Below are positions 16,771 to 26,311 of a DNA stretch of 64,000 nucleotides, piece after piece (the stretch's first letter is position 1; each line of letters begins with the position of its first letter). Position numbers and translations under genes: made by a program. A model generated the notes under the pieces. That model was not told the DNA's origin, did not search any database, and saw nothing but the letters and a program-made list of their open reading frames with translations. The DNA is from Methylopila sp. 73B (GTDB taxonomy: Bacteria; Pseudomonadota; Alphaproteobacteria; Rhizobiales; Methylopilaceae): positions 310,001 to 374,000 of the forward strand of contig NZ_JAFV01000001.1 in the NCBI RefSeq assembly GCF_000526315.1, written 5' to 3'.

Positions 16771-16931
16771 GATTGTCTTAAGTCCCGTCGCGCGATCACG
16801 CGCCGACGCCTGACGCGCCGATGCGGCCGGAACCTAGGCGCCGCGACCCCCAGCGTCAACGTTTCGGTGACAGATCGAGCTTCTCGCGCGGCGCGGCATG
16901 CGCGCGCGACCGCAATGTAAGGACACGACCG

Positions 16932-17387
16932 ATGCGCGACGCCATCACCGCCGCCTTGAAGGACAGCATGAAGGCCCGGGACGCGGAGCGCACCGGCACG
17001 CTGCGCCTGGTCTCCGCCGCCATCAAGGATCGCGACATCGAGGCCCGCGGCGAGGGCAAGGGGACGGCGACCGACGACGAGCTGAAGCAACTCCTCGCCA
17101 AGATGATCAAACAGCGCCAGGAGAGCGCCTCGATCTACGAGCAGAACGCGCGTCCCGAGCTCGCCGCCAAGGAGAAGGCGGAGATCGCCGTGATCCAGGC
17201 GTTCCTGCCGCAGCAGATGTCGGAGGCGGAGGCTGCCGCGGCGATCGACGCCGCGATCGCCGAGACCGGCGCAGTCAGCATGAAGGACATGGGCAAGGTG
17301 ATGGGCGTGCTGAAGGCGAAGCACACCGGCGCCATGGACTTCGCGGCGGCCAACGGCGTGATCAAGGCGAAGCTGACGGGCGGCTGA
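16932..17387 (+). CDS. GatB/YqeY-domain protein
   Basis: A 151-residue YqeY-family protein, similar to the tail domain of GatB, with the conserved segments DSMKARDAERTGTLR, IKQRQESASIYE and the terminal MDFAAANGVIKAKL. In GatB that domain contacts tRNA; the role of free-standing YqeY is not settled. ATG at 16932 follows TAAGGACACGACCG. It is often found next to carA in alphaproteobacteria, as here. Confidence 0.88.
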   Translation: MRDAITAALKDSMKARDAERTGTLRLVSAAIKDRDIEARGEGKGTATDDELKQLLAKMIKQRQESASIYEQNARPELAAKEKAEIAVIQAFLPQQMSEAEAAAAIDAAIAETGAVSMKDMGKVMGVLKAKHTGAMDFAAANGVIKAKLTGG

Positions 17388-17403
17388 GACACACGGAAAC
17401 GGT

Positions 17404-17545
17404 GTCATCCCGGACGAGCGTAGCGAGATCCGGGATCGCTTCAGAACGAGCCTGACGACCTGCGTCGTGGGGTCTATCGCGCGCCGGTCCTCGCGCGCAT
17501 CCTCCGAGAACGGTCCCGGATCGGCCTTTGGCCGTCCGGGATGAC
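17404..17545. repeat. Family III intergenic inverted repeat, copy 1
   Basis: The arms are GTCATCCCGGACGA...GATCCGGGATCG on the left and CGGTCCCGGATCG...CGTCCGGGATGAC on the right, so the whole element can fold back on itself. A second copy lies before the RNase P RNA gene (23752-23871). It occupies the gap between yqeY and the convergent hydrolase gene. Confidence 0.65.
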
Positions 17546-17571
17546 GTACGCTCGACCGGGCGTCCGAGAGA

Positions 17572-18174
17572 CTACTTCCCCAGCGCCGCGCCGTTGGGCG
17601 CGATGACGGCGAACAGGTCGGCCAGTCCCGCCAGGGCGCCGTCGTGGACCTCGTCGGCCGAGCGCGCCGGCTTGCCGACGGCGCCGGGCAGCGCGCGGGT
17701 CGCGGTCGCGTTCTCTACGATCGTCACACCGTAGCCGAGGTCGACCGCCGCGCGGGCGGTGGCGTCGACGCACATGTGCGTCATGAATCCGACGAGGATC
17801 AGGTTGTTGCGGCCAAGCGCCTTTAGCGCCGGGTCGAACTCCGGATTGGTGAAGCCGTTCGGCAGCCCCTTCGAAAACACCGGCTCGTCGCCCTGCGGCG
17901 CGGCCTGAGGCGCGATCTCGGCGCCCTTGGTGCCCTCGACGAAGATGCCGGCCGGCGCGCGGTGGACGACGTGGACGATCGGGGTCCCCGCCGCGCGGGC
18001 CTGCGCCAGGAGGTCGGCGATCGCGTCCAACGCGGGCGCGGAGCCAGGCAATGCGATCGGCCCTTCGACATATTCGTTCTGCGCGTCGATCACGACCAGC
18101 GTCGCGTCGGCGAGTGAGGCCGGCTGGGGCGAGGCGCCGGCGAGATCGCGAAGGGTTTTGGGCGCGTCAGCCAT
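17572..18174 (-). CDS. Isochorismatase-family cysteine hydrolase
   Basis: A 200-residue cytosolic hydrolase. The catalytic triad of the family is visible: Asp30 in VVIDAQNEY, Lys102 in SKGLPNGF and Cys135 in THMCVDAT. Members act as nicotinamidases, N-carbamoyl amidases or related C-N hydrolases; the substrate of this one cannot be read. It diverges from no gene directly: a terminator hairpin separates its start from the tiny ORF upstream. Confidence 0.87.
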   Translation of the reverse strand: MADAPKTLRDLAGASPQPASLADATLVVIDAQNEYVEGPIALPGSAPALDAIADLLAQARAAGTPIVHVVHRAPAGIFVEGTKGAEIAPQAAPQGDEPVFSKGLPNGFTNPEFDPALKALGRNNLILVGFMTHMCVDATARAAVDLGYGVTIVENATATRALPGAVGKPARSADEVHDGALAGLADLFAVIAPNGAALGK

Positions 18175-18194
18175 AAAGCTCTCCGTAGAACGAG

Positions 18195-18222
18195 AAAGGG
18201 CCGCCGGGTGCGGCAGCCCTTT
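18195..18222 (-). terminator. Terminator upstream of the hydrolase gene
   Basis: AAAGGGCTGCCG-CACC-CGGCGGCCCTTT on the minus strand, a 12-bp stem with one G-T pair. It would end the transcript of the small ORF at 18300-18383. Confidence 0.7.
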
Positions 18223-18299
18223 TGGGTTCGATCAAATCTTCGCGTCGGACGCTCCGGCCGGTCGGCGGCCGCCAGCGTCCAAACGCGCGGCTCGGACCG

Positions 18300-18383
18300 T
18301 CAGAACACGCCGATGACGATGGCGCCGAGGAAGGCGAAGGCGGCCAGCGCCGCCATCAGATCAACTCGTTTCACGACGCTCAT
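18300..18383 (-). CDS. 27-residue single-helix membrane peptide
   Basis: A very short frame of 27 residues that begins MSVVKRVDLMAALAAF and ends with VIGVF. A basic N-terminus is followed by one hydrophobic helix (residues 9-27), the form of many small bacterial membrane proteins. A GGGG block lies about 11 bases before the ATG, an AT-rich promoter-like stretch (TTTATCTAGG) lies upstream, and a terminator hairpin lies about 75 bases downstream, so it has the parts of an independent unit. Function unknown; coding status is inferred. Confidence 0.5.
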   Translation of the reverse strand: MSVVKRVDLMAALAAFAFLGAIVIGVF

Positions 18384-18578
18384 GTGGGAAATCCCCAAAT
18401 TCACTGTTGCGCCTAGATAAACTCGATTCATTCCCTCGACAATAGGGAGTCAGGATCGCTTCGTTAACGAAGCATCCACCTTTGAGGTTCGCCCGCCTAA
18501 CGAATTCGTCGCTGCGGCGCGGCGCCGGGGGGCGTCCGTCAAGCGCGCCTTAACCAACTCCGTCGCATTTTAACGGCC

Positions 18579-19418
18579 ATGCGCTTCAGGTTCGCCCATG
18601 GTTTCGTTCTCGGCTGCGTCGCTGCGGCGCTGAGCGGCTGCGGCTTTTTCGGCGGCGACGAGCGGGAGCCCTGGCGCGGCAAGGTGGAGGCCGCCTGCCT
18701 TGCGGCGAAGCTCGTCACGCCGACGGACTTCACCCGGCCGATCGACGAGATCGACGGTCCCGGCGTCTGCGGGCTCGAACATCCGTTCCGAATCTACGCG
18801 GTGGCCGACGGCTCCGTCGGCGTGCAGCCGGCGGCGCGGCTGGGTTGTCCGATGACGGCCGTGCTCAACGACTGGATGGTCCGCACGGTGCAGCCCGCGG
18901 CGAACGCCCGCTTCGGCGTCGCCGTGGCGGAGATCAAGAACGCCGCCTCGTTCGGCTGCCGCACCCGGAACAACAAGCGCGGCGCGAAGCTCTCCGAGCA
19001 CGGCTTCGGCAACGCGCTCGACATCTCCGCCTTCATCCTCGCGGACGGCCGCGAAATTTCGATCGCGCGCGACTGGCGCGGAGGGACGCCCGAGGCTCAG
19101 GCTTTCCTGCGCGAGGCGCACGCCGGCGCCTGCGGGGCGTTCAAGACGGTTCTGGGACCCGGCAGCGACGCGCACCACGAGAAGCACCTGCACCTCGACC
19201 TCGCGCGCCATGATCCCGAGGGACGCCGCGCCTACTGCCGGCCGACCCCGATGATGCCCGAGCTTCCGCCGGAGCCCGAACTCGCCCCCCAGGGCGACGA
19301 GCCCGCCGTGAGCTACGCGCCGGACACAAACGCGTTCGACGGCCCGACCGGCTCCATCGCGCAGCGGCGCTGGGACAACGTTTCCGAGCCACCTGCGGAC
19401 TGGCAGACAGACGAGTGA
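18579..19418 (+). CDS. Extensin-like domain lipoprotein
   Basis: A 279-residue lipoprotein. The signal sequence ends with the lipobox LSGC at about residues 18-21. The extensin-like C-terminal domain (PF06904 type) covers about residues 38-215, with LGCPMTAVLNDWM, SEHGFGNALDISAF and the His-rich HHEKHLHLDLARH, which resembles the metal site of D,D-carboxypeptidase-like folds. The last 60 residues are an acidic Pro-rich tail. A cell-wall role is likely but not proven. No operon partner. Confidence 0.87.
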   Translation: MRFRFAHGFVLGCVAAALSGCGFFGGDEREPWRGKVEAACLAAKLVTPTDFTRPIDEIDGPGVCGLEHPFRIYAVADGSVGVQPAARLGCPMTAVLNDWMVRTVQPAANARFGVAVAEIKNAASFGCRTRNNKRGAKLSEHGFGNALDISAFILADGREISIARDWRGGTPEAQAFLREAHAGACGAFKTVLGPGSDAHHEKHLHLDLARHDPEGRRAYCRPTPMMPELPPEPELAPQGDEPAVSYAPDTNAFDGPTGSIAQRRWDNVSEPPADWQTDE

Positions 19419-19619
19419 CGGCGCCCCGGCCTCGCGTAGGGATGTCGGACGCTCGTCTTTTTCGCCGCCAGTCGCGAAGGAGCGTCGGGATCTAGGCGAA
19501 GCCGCGAAGCCCGGGACGTCAGGACATGCGGGGCATCGGCTACTACCCGCGGTCAGCTCTGGTCGCTTGCGCAACCCGCTGGCGGACTCCGGCCACCACG
19601 CGCTCAGGGGGTGCAGGTC

Positions 19620-20027
19620 ATGATCGACCATATGGGCGTCAGCCCTGCCGACATCGTAAGCGCGCGTCGATTTTACGACGCCGCGCTCAGGCCGCTTGGC
19701 ATCGTGGCCGTGATGGAGGTGACGCCCGAACAGACGGGGGGCTACCACGGAATAGGCTACGGAATCGGCCTAAAGCCGTTCTTCTGGTTGTCCAGCGACA
19801 GCCGACGCGCCTCGCCGCCGGGCGCCCGAGGACTTGGGATCCATGTTGCGTTCGCGGCGGGCAGCCGAGCGACCGTCGACGCCTTCTATGCGGCGGCGTT
19901 GGCGCATGGGGGCAGCGACAACGGACCTCCGGGCGTGAGGCCTCATTATCACCCGGCCTATTATGCGGCCTTCGTGATCGACCCGGACGGGGTCAACGTC
20001 GAGGCCGTATGTCATAAGCCCGAATGA
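19620..20027 (+). CDS. VOC-family (glyoxalase-like) protein
   Basis: A 135-residue single VOC domain: MIDHMGVSPADIVSARRFYD at the start, and the closing YYAAFVIDPDGVNVEAVCH with the conserved D-P-D-G and metal-ligand Glu. The family includes glyoxalases, dioxygenases and antibiotic-binding proteins, so the substrate is open. The ATG at 19620 is preferred over a GTG at 19611 because AGGGGG sits eight bases before the ATG. About 200 bases of non-coding sequence precede it with nothing recognisable. Confidence 0.85.
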   Translation: MIDHMGVSPADIVSARRFYDAALRPLGIVAVMEVTPEQTGGYHGIGYGIGLKPFFWLSSDSRRASPPGARGLGIHVAFAAGSRATVDAFYAAALAHGGSDNGPPGVRPHYHPAYYAAFVIDPDGVNVEAVCHKPE

Positions 20028-20072
20028 GGTGGCGGGCGGGCCACCCTTCATGCCCTACGCAAGAGCCCAAGC

Positions 20073-20933
20073 TCACCCCGCCGCGATCTTCGGCTTCGGC
20101 AGTCCGTAGAGGTGCTCCTCCGCCGGGAAGCGGCGGGCCCGGACGTCGGCGGCGTAGGCGTCGGCCGCGGCCTTCATGGTCGCGCCCACGTCGGCGTACT
20201 TGCGGACGAACTTCGGCACGTGGCCGAAGGTGACGCCCATCATGTCGTCGGTGACGAGAATCTGGCCGTCGCACTCGGCGGAGGCGCCGATGCCGATGGT
20301 CGGAACGCGGATCGTCTCGGTGATGCGAGCCGCAAGAGGAGCGACGACGCCCTCGACCACCACCGCGAAGGCGCCGGCGTCGGTCACCGCGCGGGCGTCG
20401 GCGAGGATGGTCTCCGCCTCGGCCGCGAGCTTGCCGCGGGCGGCGTAGCCGCCGAGCGCGTTCACCGACTGCGGCTGCAGGCCGATGTGCGCGAGCACGG
20501 GGACGCCGCGCTGGGTGAGGAAGGCGATGGTCTCGGCCATCACCGCGCCGCCCTCGAGCTTTACGGCGCCGCAGCCGGTCTCCGCCAGGATGCGGGCGGC
20601 GTTGCGGAAGGCTTGGGCCGGGCTTTCCTGATAGGCGCCGAAGGGCAGGTCGACCACCACGAGCGCATGCCGCGCGCCGCGCACCACGGCCGCGCCATGG
20701 GCGATCATCATGTCGAGCGTCACTGGGATCGTGCTCGGCAGGCCGTAGACCACCATGCCGAGGCTGTCTCCCACGAGCAGCAGGTCGGAGGCCTCGTCCA
20801 GCGCCTCCGCCACCGGCGTCGTGTAGGCGGTGAGGCAGACGAGCGGCGTCGCTCCCTTCGCCGCGCGGATGGCGGCGACGGTGACGGGCTTCGCGGTGGG
20901 CGCGCTTGCGGGCGGCCTGGCGTGTGCGCTCAT
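20073..20933 (-). CDS. panB: 3-methyl-2-oxobutanoate hydroxymethyltransferase
   Basis: A 286-residue enzyme that adds a hydroxymethyl group to alpha-ketoisovalerate to make ketopantoate, the first committed step to pantothenate and coenzyme A. The family motifs are clear: [27 protein letters not shown] with the metal-binding Asp, [19 protein letters not shown] and [16 protein letters not shown]. The start at 20933 has GGAGG ten bases upstream. panC is not adjacent. Confidence 0.95.
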   Translation of the reverse strand: MSAHARPPASAPTAKPVTVAAIRAAKGATPLVCLTAYTTPVAEALDEASDLLLVGDSLGMVVYGLPSTIPVTLDMMIAHGAAVVRGARHALVVVDLPFGAYQESPAQAFRNAARILAETGCGAVKLEGGAVMAETIAFLTQRGVPVLAHIGLQPQSVNALGGYAARGKLAAEAETILADARAVTDAGAFAVVVEGVVAPLAARITETIRVPTIGIGASAECDGQILVTDDMMGVTFGHVPKFVRKYADVGATMKAAADAYAADVRARRFPAEEHLYGLPKPKIAAG

Positions 20934-21154
20934 GGCGTTCGGTCCTCCGGGGCGGCTGCGAGCCGCCGACGGCCGGCGCGTTTCCTGCAACGGCGTCGCC
21001 GGCTGGGACGGAGATTTGGTCGCATCCGGCCGATTGTTCCAGTTCTTTATCATCCCGGCGCACAAAAATGCGGCTCGATCGCGCCTCGCGAGGCGGCGTT
21101 CGCGTCGCCCGAGGCGGGCGGCTACAGTCGCGCCCCGAATCAGGAGCGGCGGCG

Positions 21155-21892
21155 ATGTGGTTTTGGGGCAAGATCGGCGGGGCGGCGGCGGGCCTCGCGC
21201 TCGGCGGACCCCTGGGCGCGCTTGCGGGCGCGGTCGCTGGTCATTTTCTCATCGATCGCGAGACCGACCCGGAGGCGCTCGCCGCGCGCGACCGCGAAAA
21301 GCGCGAGGTCGCCTTCACCGTCGGCGTGATCGCGCTCGCGGCCAAGATGGCGAAGGCGGACGGCGTGGTCGCCTGCGTGGAGGTGGACGCCTTCCGACGC
21401 GTGTTCTCCATTCAGGAGAGCGACCTGAAGCGCGTCGGCCAGCTGTTCGATCTCGCGAAGCAGGACGTGGCGGGCTTCGACGCCTACGCCCGCCAGCTCG
21501 CCGATCTCTTCGCGGACGATCCGGCGACGCTGGAGGACGTGCTTTCGGGCCTCGCGCAGATCGCGGCGGCGGACGGCGCCGTGCATGAGGCGGAGGCCGC
21601 CTACCTCATGGAGGTCGGCGCGATCTTCAAGCTGGACGCGGCGCGGCTTCGGCGCGCGCTCGCACGTCACATGAAGCTCCCTGCGGCCGACCCTTACGCG
21701 ATCCTCGGAGCCGATCCCGGCGCGAGCGACGACGACCTCAAGCGCCGGCATCGCGCGCTGGTGGCCGAGACCCATCCCGACCGGGCGATCGCGCGCGGCC
21801 TGCCCGAGGAGGCGGTGCGGATCGCGACCGAGAAGCTCGCCGCGGCCAACGCCGCCTGGGACATGATCCGGCGCGAACGGGGGCTCGCATGA
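21155..21892 (+). CDS. DjlA-like co-chaperone (TerB plus J domain)
   Basis: A 245-residue protein. A Gly/Ala-rich hydrophobic N-terminal helix ([20 protein letters not shown]) probably anchors it to the inner membrane. A TerB-like helical domain with paired acidic motifs (KADGVV and AADGAV) spans about residues 50-165, and a J domain with the HPD motif (ETHPDR) closes the protein. It should stimulate DnaK ATPase at the membrane. ATG at 21155 follows CAGGAG. It overlaps the amidase gene by four bases. Confidence 0.88.
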   Translation: MWFWGKIGGAAAGLALGGPLGALAGAVAGHFLIDRETDPEALAARDREKREVAFTVGVIALAAKMAKADGVVACVEVDAFRRVFSIQESDLKRVGQLFDLAKQDVAGFDAYARQLADLFADDPATLEDVLSGLAQIAAADGAVHEAEAAYLMEVGAIFKLDAARLRRALARHMKLPAADPYAILGADPGASDDDLKRRHRALVAETHPDRAIARGLPEEAVRIATEKLAAANAAWDMIRRERGLA

Positions 21893-22650
21893 CCGCCTTC
21901 ACGCCCGACAGTCCCCTCGTCGCGGAGGTGCGTCCCGCCGCGAACCACGACGAGCGCCGCGACGGGCGCGAGCCGGACATCCTGCTGCTGCACTACACCG
22001 GCATGGCCTCGACCGAGGCCGCCTGCGCGAAGCTGTGCGCGGCCGACGGCGGCGTGTCGTGCCACTACGTGGTGCTCGAGGACGGCCGGATCCTGCAGCT
22101 GGTGCCCGAGGAGCGGCGCGCCTGGCACGCCGGCCGGTCGTCTTGGGAGGACGAAACCGACGTCAATTCGCGGTCGATCGGCGTCGAAATCGCCAATCCC
22201 GGCCACGACCATGGCTATCCCGATTTTCCACAGGAGCAGATCGCGGCGGTGATCGAACTCGCCCGCGACATCTGCGCGCGGCGGTCGATTCAACCGGAGC
22301 GGGTGTTGGCGCATTCCGACGTCGCGCCGCTGCGCAAGATCGATCCGGGAGAGAAGTTTCCGTGGGGCCGGCTCGCGGCGGCGGGGGTCGGTCACTGGGT
22401 CACGCCGACGCCGATCGAAGACACTACGGCGCTAGGGCCGGGCGACGAGGGCGAGCCGGTCGAACAACTCCAGACGCTGCTCAGTCTCTATGGCTACGGG
22501 CTCGAGATCGACGGGTTCTACGGGGAGACCATGCTGGCGGTCGTGCGCGCCTTCCAGCGGCACTTCCGGCCAGCTCGCGTCGATGGGATCGCGGATTTCT
22601 CGACGTCCCGGACGCTGCGCAACCTGCTGCGGCGACTTCCGGCGCGCTGA
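21889..22650 (+). CDS. N-acetylmuramoyl-L-alanine amidase, AmpD/AmiD type, with peptidoglycan-binding domain
   Basis: A 253-residue amidase_2 zinc enzyme that cuts the amide bond between muramic acid and the stem peptide. Zinc ligands are His35 (LLHYTG), His142 (AHSDVAP) and Asp152 (KIDPGEKFPW), with His80 (AWHAG) in the active site. A C-terminal peptidoglycan-binding domain covers about residues 178-250 (GDEGEPVEQLQTLL and GFYGETMLAVVRAFQRHF). There is no signal peptide, so it may act on recycled muropeptides in the cytosol or be exported another way. Translationally coupled to the DjlA-like gene. Confidence 0.92.
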   Translation: MTAFTPDSPLVAEVRPAANHDERRDGREPDILLLHYTGMASTEAACAKLCAADGGVSCHYVVLEDGRILQLVPEERRAWHAGRSSWEDETDVNSRSIGVEIANPGHDHGYPDFPQEQIAAVIELARDICARRSIQPERVLAHSDVAPLRKIDPGEKFPWGRLAAAGVGHWVTPTPIEDTTALGPGDEGEPVEQLQTLLSLYGYGLEIDGFYGETMLAVVRAFQRHFRPARVDGIADFSTSRTLRNLLRRLPAR

Positions 22651-22769
22651 GCCGCACCGCCTCAGTCTCGTCACACCACCGTCAAGAAGCGAACGCGCTC
22701 CGGTCGAGCCGAGGTCATGTTCGCACGGCTTTAGCTTCCCCCATGCGAAACGCATAGGGGAGTAAGCAT

Positions 22770-23744
22770 ATGCGTAAGACGACGCTCGTCGCCGCCATCC
22801 TTGCGGCGACCGTCGCCTCGGCCAACGCTGCGCCGGTTTCTGAACGACTTGCCCGGGGGGCGAGCCAATCCACCAAATCTGCAGACGTCCGTAATTCCAC
22901 TTCCTCGGCGATAACGACATCTAAACGTCCGGTTAACGCGAAGGTTCCGGCGAAAGCCGCTCCGACGCCCGTGGCGGCCGGCGCGGCCGCCTTCACCTCC
23001 GCCCGGTCGGCGGGCTCGCCCTCCAAGGGCGGCGGCCTTCCCATGCGGGCCGCGACGCCCGTTCCGGCCCAGGCCGCCGCGGCGCCTGTCGCGCAGGAGA
23101 CCCGCACGACCTCCCGCAAAGCCGTCCGGCAGGCGCGGGTCCGCGAGGTCGCGAAGACGCGGCGGGCCGCCAGCGTCCGGCAGGCCTCCACGTCTCGCGC
23201 GGCGCGCCGCGCGGCGGCGCTCGCCTCCAAGACCGACACCGTCGCGCTCCAGCGCGACGTCGAGCTTCCCGACGCGCCGAAGCCCGGCGCCGAGGCGTCG
23301 GCCGCGAACCTGCCCGCCGGTTCGATCCCCTCGATGGTCACCGCCATGGCCCGCGCCCAGGGCGTCAGCCCGGCGCTCGCCCATGCGGTCGTCAAGGTCG
23401 AGTCCCGCTACCGCCCGAACGCCACCGGCCGGGGCGGCTACATCGGCCTGATGCAGCTGAGCTACCAGACCGCCAAGGGCATGGGCTTCCGCGGCAGCCG
23501 CCAGGCGCTCTACGAGCCGCGCGCCAATCTGACCTACGGCATGAAGTACCTCGCAGGCGCTGTCGCCAAGTCCGGCGGCAACACCTGCGCGGCGGTGTCG
23601 AAGTATCAGGGCGGCCACGGCGTGCGCGGCGTCACCCGCGCCGGCGCGGTGTACTGCGCCAAGGTCAAGCGCTTCATGGCCGAGGGCGTTCCGGCCTCCG
23701 GCCGCCAGACGGCGGACGCGGCGGCGCCTCAGTCGAAGTCCTGA
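22770..23744 (+). CDS. Lytic transglycosylase (SLT domain)
   Basis: A 324-residue exported muramidase. A signal peptide (MRKTTLVAAILAATVASANA) is followed by a long Ala/Pro/Arg/Thr-rich basic linker to about residue 185, then the SLT domain: catalytic Glu211 in VKVESRYRPNATG, GYIGLMQL, and NLTYGMKYLAG, followed by KYQGGHG. It would cleave glycan strands in the periplasm with formation of anhydromuramic ends. An AGGGGAG ribosome site precedes the ATG. The unusually long basic linker could bind the wall or a partner. Confidence 0.9.
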   Translation: MRKTTLVAAILAATVASANAAPVSERLARGASQSTKSADVRNSTSSAITTSKRPVNAKVPAKAAPTPVAAGAAAFTSARSAGSPSKGGGLPMRAATPVPAQAAAAPVAQETRTTSRKAVRQARVREVAKTRRAASVRQASTSRAARRAAALASKTDTVALQRDVELPDAPKPGAEASAANLPAGSIPSMVTAMARAQGVSPALAHAVVKVESRYRPNATGRGGYIGLMQLSYQTAKGMGFRGSRQALYEPRANLTYGMKYLAGAVAKSGGNTCAAVSKYQGGHGVRGVTRAGAVYCAKVKRFMAEGVPASGRQTADAAAPQSKS

Positions 23745-23751
23745 GCGCTCC

Positions 23752-23871
23752 GTCATCCCGGACGACCGAAGGTCGAGCCGGGATCGCTCTCCGATCAAAG
23801 GCCCTGTCCTCGCGCCGGAGCCCGTTCGGAGAACGATCCCGGCTCGCGCCGTTCCGGCGCGTCCGGATGAC
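23752..23871. repeat. Family III intergenic inverted repeat, copy 2
   Basis: The left arm GTCATCCCGGACGACCGAAGG...CGGGATCG and the right arm CGATCCCGGCTCG...CGTCCGGATGAC match copy 1 at 17404-17545. It lies between the transglycosylase stop and the RNase P RNA gene. Confidence 0.65.
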
Positions 23872-23929
23872 GATCATGCCCCGACCTCGGCTTGACCCCG
23901 GAGACGCCGCCGCCCACAAGGGCGGCGTC

Positions 23930-24333
<404 letters not shown>

Positions 24334-24612
24334 GACGCTTCTGTCTTCCACACTGAGCGATCGGGCCGCCCCGCAGGCGATTCGCGCCCGCGGAGCCCTG
24401 CGCCAAACGGCGCCGCCCACGCCAGCTGTTCGCCGCCTCAGATTTTCGTCTGACGAGAACGACTGGGAGAGGCCGCCAACGCCGCTCCGCAACGGGTTCT
24501 TAACCCTAAGGAAGTTCTACTGACGGCGTCGCGTACCGGCGCGACGCGGCCCTTGTCAGGTGATGCGTCCTGGGCCGCGTCGAGCGGGGCCGCCAACCCC
24601 GTTTCGTTGACG
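24334..24612. other. Non-coding gap between rnpB and the mraZ control region
   Basis: No protein or RNA is supported here. It holds short palindromes (GTACCGGCGCGACGCGGCC area) and one AT-richer patch, TTCTTAACCCTAAGGAAGTTC near 24498, which could be part of a promoter for the dcw operon. Confidence 0.4.
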
Positions 24613-24646
24613 CCCATACGGCCCCATGATATCCCAAATCATCCCG
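24613..24646. promoter_or_regulatory. Array of MraZ-like boxes upstream of mraZ
   Basis: CCCA at 24613, 24623 and 24633 and CCCG at 24643: four boxes exactly ten bases apart. On the minus strand they read TGGG-N6-TGGG-N6-TGGG, the same layout as the TGGGN direct repeats with 5-base spacers bound by MraZ in other bacteria. They lie 155-188 bases before the mraZ start, in the opposite orientation to the gene. Autorepression of the dcw operon through this site is inferred. Confidence 0.55.
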
Positions 24647-24800
24647 TCGAAGCGGCAGGCTGGAGGTTCTCTCGGGGGATCCCCAGCGTTCGGCGTCGTA
24701 GCGTTCCGCGCTGCGCGCGCGGCTGGAGACGTGCGCCTTTCGCCTGTGTTCTCAGGCGAGGGCGGTCGGGGCGCCGCCTTCCGCGGCGATGTGGGGGGCC

Positions 24801-25271
24801 ATGGACCGCTTCGTGTCCAATTTCACCAATCGCCTGGATGCGAAGGGCAGGGTGTCGATCCCCGCGCCGTTCCGGGCGGTGCTGGCGCGCGACGGCTTCG
24901 AAGGGCTCTACGTGCATCCCTCTCTGGACCTCGCGGCGCTGGACGCGGGCGGCAATGCGCTGCTGGCGGACATCGACCGCCTGCTGGAGACGCTGTCGCT
25001 CTATTCCGACGAGCGGGACAGCCTGGCGACGGCGCTGCTGGGCACGAGCGAGGTGCTGAAGGCGGACGGGGAGGGGCGCGTCATCCTCACCGAAAGCCTC
25101 AAAACCTACGCCGGGATCAAGGATCAGGTGACCTTCGTGGGGCAGGGGCGGAAGTTTCAGATCTGGGAGCCGGCGAGCTTCCAGGCGCATCTCGCAAACG
25201 CGCGGGAGACCGTGCGCGGCTTGAAGCGGCGGCTCGGCGCGCCGACGCCTCCGCTGGAGCCGGCGTCGTGA
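24801..25271 (+). CDS. mraZ: Transcriptional regulator MraZ
   Basis: A 156-residue protein with two SpoVT/AbrB-like MraZ domains: [18 protein letters not shown] near the start and [16 protein letters not shown] in the second half. MraZ binds repeats in its own promoter and modulates the dcw operon. The ATG at 24801 ([12 protein letters not shown]) is preferred over one 12 bases upstream because GGGGGG sits at the right distance and the N-terminus then matches relatives. Its TGA overlaps the rsmH ATG. Confidence 0.94.
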   Translation: MDRFVSNFTNRLDAKGRVSIPAPFRAVLARDGFEGLYVHPSLDLAALDAGGNALLADIDRLLETLSLYSDERDSLATALLGTSEVLKADGEGRVILTESLKTYAGIKDQVTFVGQGRKFQIWEPASFQAHLANARETVRGLKRRLGAPTPPLEPAS

Positions 25272-26311
25272 TGGCCCGCCGCGAACGCCGCCCGGAGCGC
25301 GATCCGGCGGACGCCCGCCCGCACCTTCCCGTGATGCTGCCCGAGGTGCTGGCCTCGCTCGCTCCCAAGGACGGCGAAACCTATCTCGACGGCACCTTCG
25401 GCGCCGGCGGCTACACCCGCGCGATCCTCGAGGCCGCCGACTGCCGCGTGATCGCGACCGACCGCGACCCGACGGCGATCGCCGCCGGCTACGCCATGGT
25501 CTCCGAATTCAAGGGCCGTCTGACGCTGGTCGAGGACCGCTTCTCCAACCTCTCGCACGTGCTGGACCAGCTCGGTCTCGACGGGATCGACGGCGTCGTG
25601 CTCGACGTCGGCGTCTCCTCGATGCAGCTCGATCAGGCCGCGCGCGGCTTCTCCTTCCGCAACGACGGCCCGCTCGATATGCGGATGGGCGGCGAGGGCC
25701 CGAGCGCCGCCGACCTCGTGGCCGACCTCGACGACAAGGAGCTCGCCGCCGTGCTCAGGACTCTCGGCGAGGAGCGCCGCGCCGGCGCCGTCGCCCGCGG
25801 CATCTGCGCCGCGCGCGAGACCGAGCCGATCACGACGACGCTGCGTCTCGCCGATGTGGTCGAGGGCGTGCTCGGCAAATCCTACGACGGCATCCACGCC
25901 GCCACCCGCACCTTCCAGGCGCTGCGCATCGCGGTGAATGACGAGCTCGGCGAGCTTGGCCGCGCGCTGTTCGCGGCCGAGAGCCGGCTGAACCCCGGCG
26001 GGCGGCTGGTCGTCGTGGCGTTCCACTCGCTCGAGGACCGCATCGTCAAGACCTTCCTCGCCGACCGCACGCGCACGGTTCCCGGCGGCTCACGCCACAT
26101 GCCGGCCGCGACCGTGCCGCCGGCGACGTTCCAGGCCCTGTCGCGCGGGGTGGTGAAGCCCTCCGACGAGGAGGTCGAGGTCAATCCTCGCGCACGGTCC
26201 GCGCGGCTGCGGGCCGCGGTCCGCACCGAGGCGCCGGCGCGCGGCGGCGACGCCTTCGCCTTCGGCGTGCCGCGTCTGCCGCTCGGCGGACTTGAAGGAG
26301 CCGGCTCGTGA
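25271..26311 (+). CDS. rsmH: 16S rRNA (cytosine1402-N4)-methyltransferase
   Basis: A 346-residue SAM-dependent methyltransferase acting on C1402 of 16S rRNA. Family motifs: [26 protein letters not shown] (SAM loop), [47 protein letters not shown] and [14 protein letters not shown]. The start is the ATG that overlaps the mraZ stop (TGATG); a GTG one codon earlier is also possible. It overlaps ftsL by four bases. Confidence 0.96.
   Translation: MARRERRPERDPADARPHLPVMLPEVLASLAPKDGETYLDGTFGAGGYTRAILEAADCRVIATDRDPTAIAAGYAMVSEFKGRLTLVEDRFSNLSHVLDQLGLDGIDGVVLDVGVSSMQLDQAARGFSFRNDGPLDMRMGGEGPSAADLVADLDDKELAAVLRTLGEERRAGAVARGICAARETEPITTTLRLADVVEGVLGKSYDGIHAATRTFQALRIAVNDELGELGRALFAAESRLNPGGRLVVVAFHSLEDRIVKTFLADRTRTVPGGSRHMPAATVPPATFQALSRGVVKPSDEEVEVNPRARSARLRAAVRTEAPARGGDAFAFGVPRLPLGGLEGAGS

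Noticed and set aside
24626-25270. N-terminal extension of rsmH through mraZ
   Set aside because: The extra 215 residues are mraZ read in another frame; rsmH begins at the ATG overlapping the mraZ stop.
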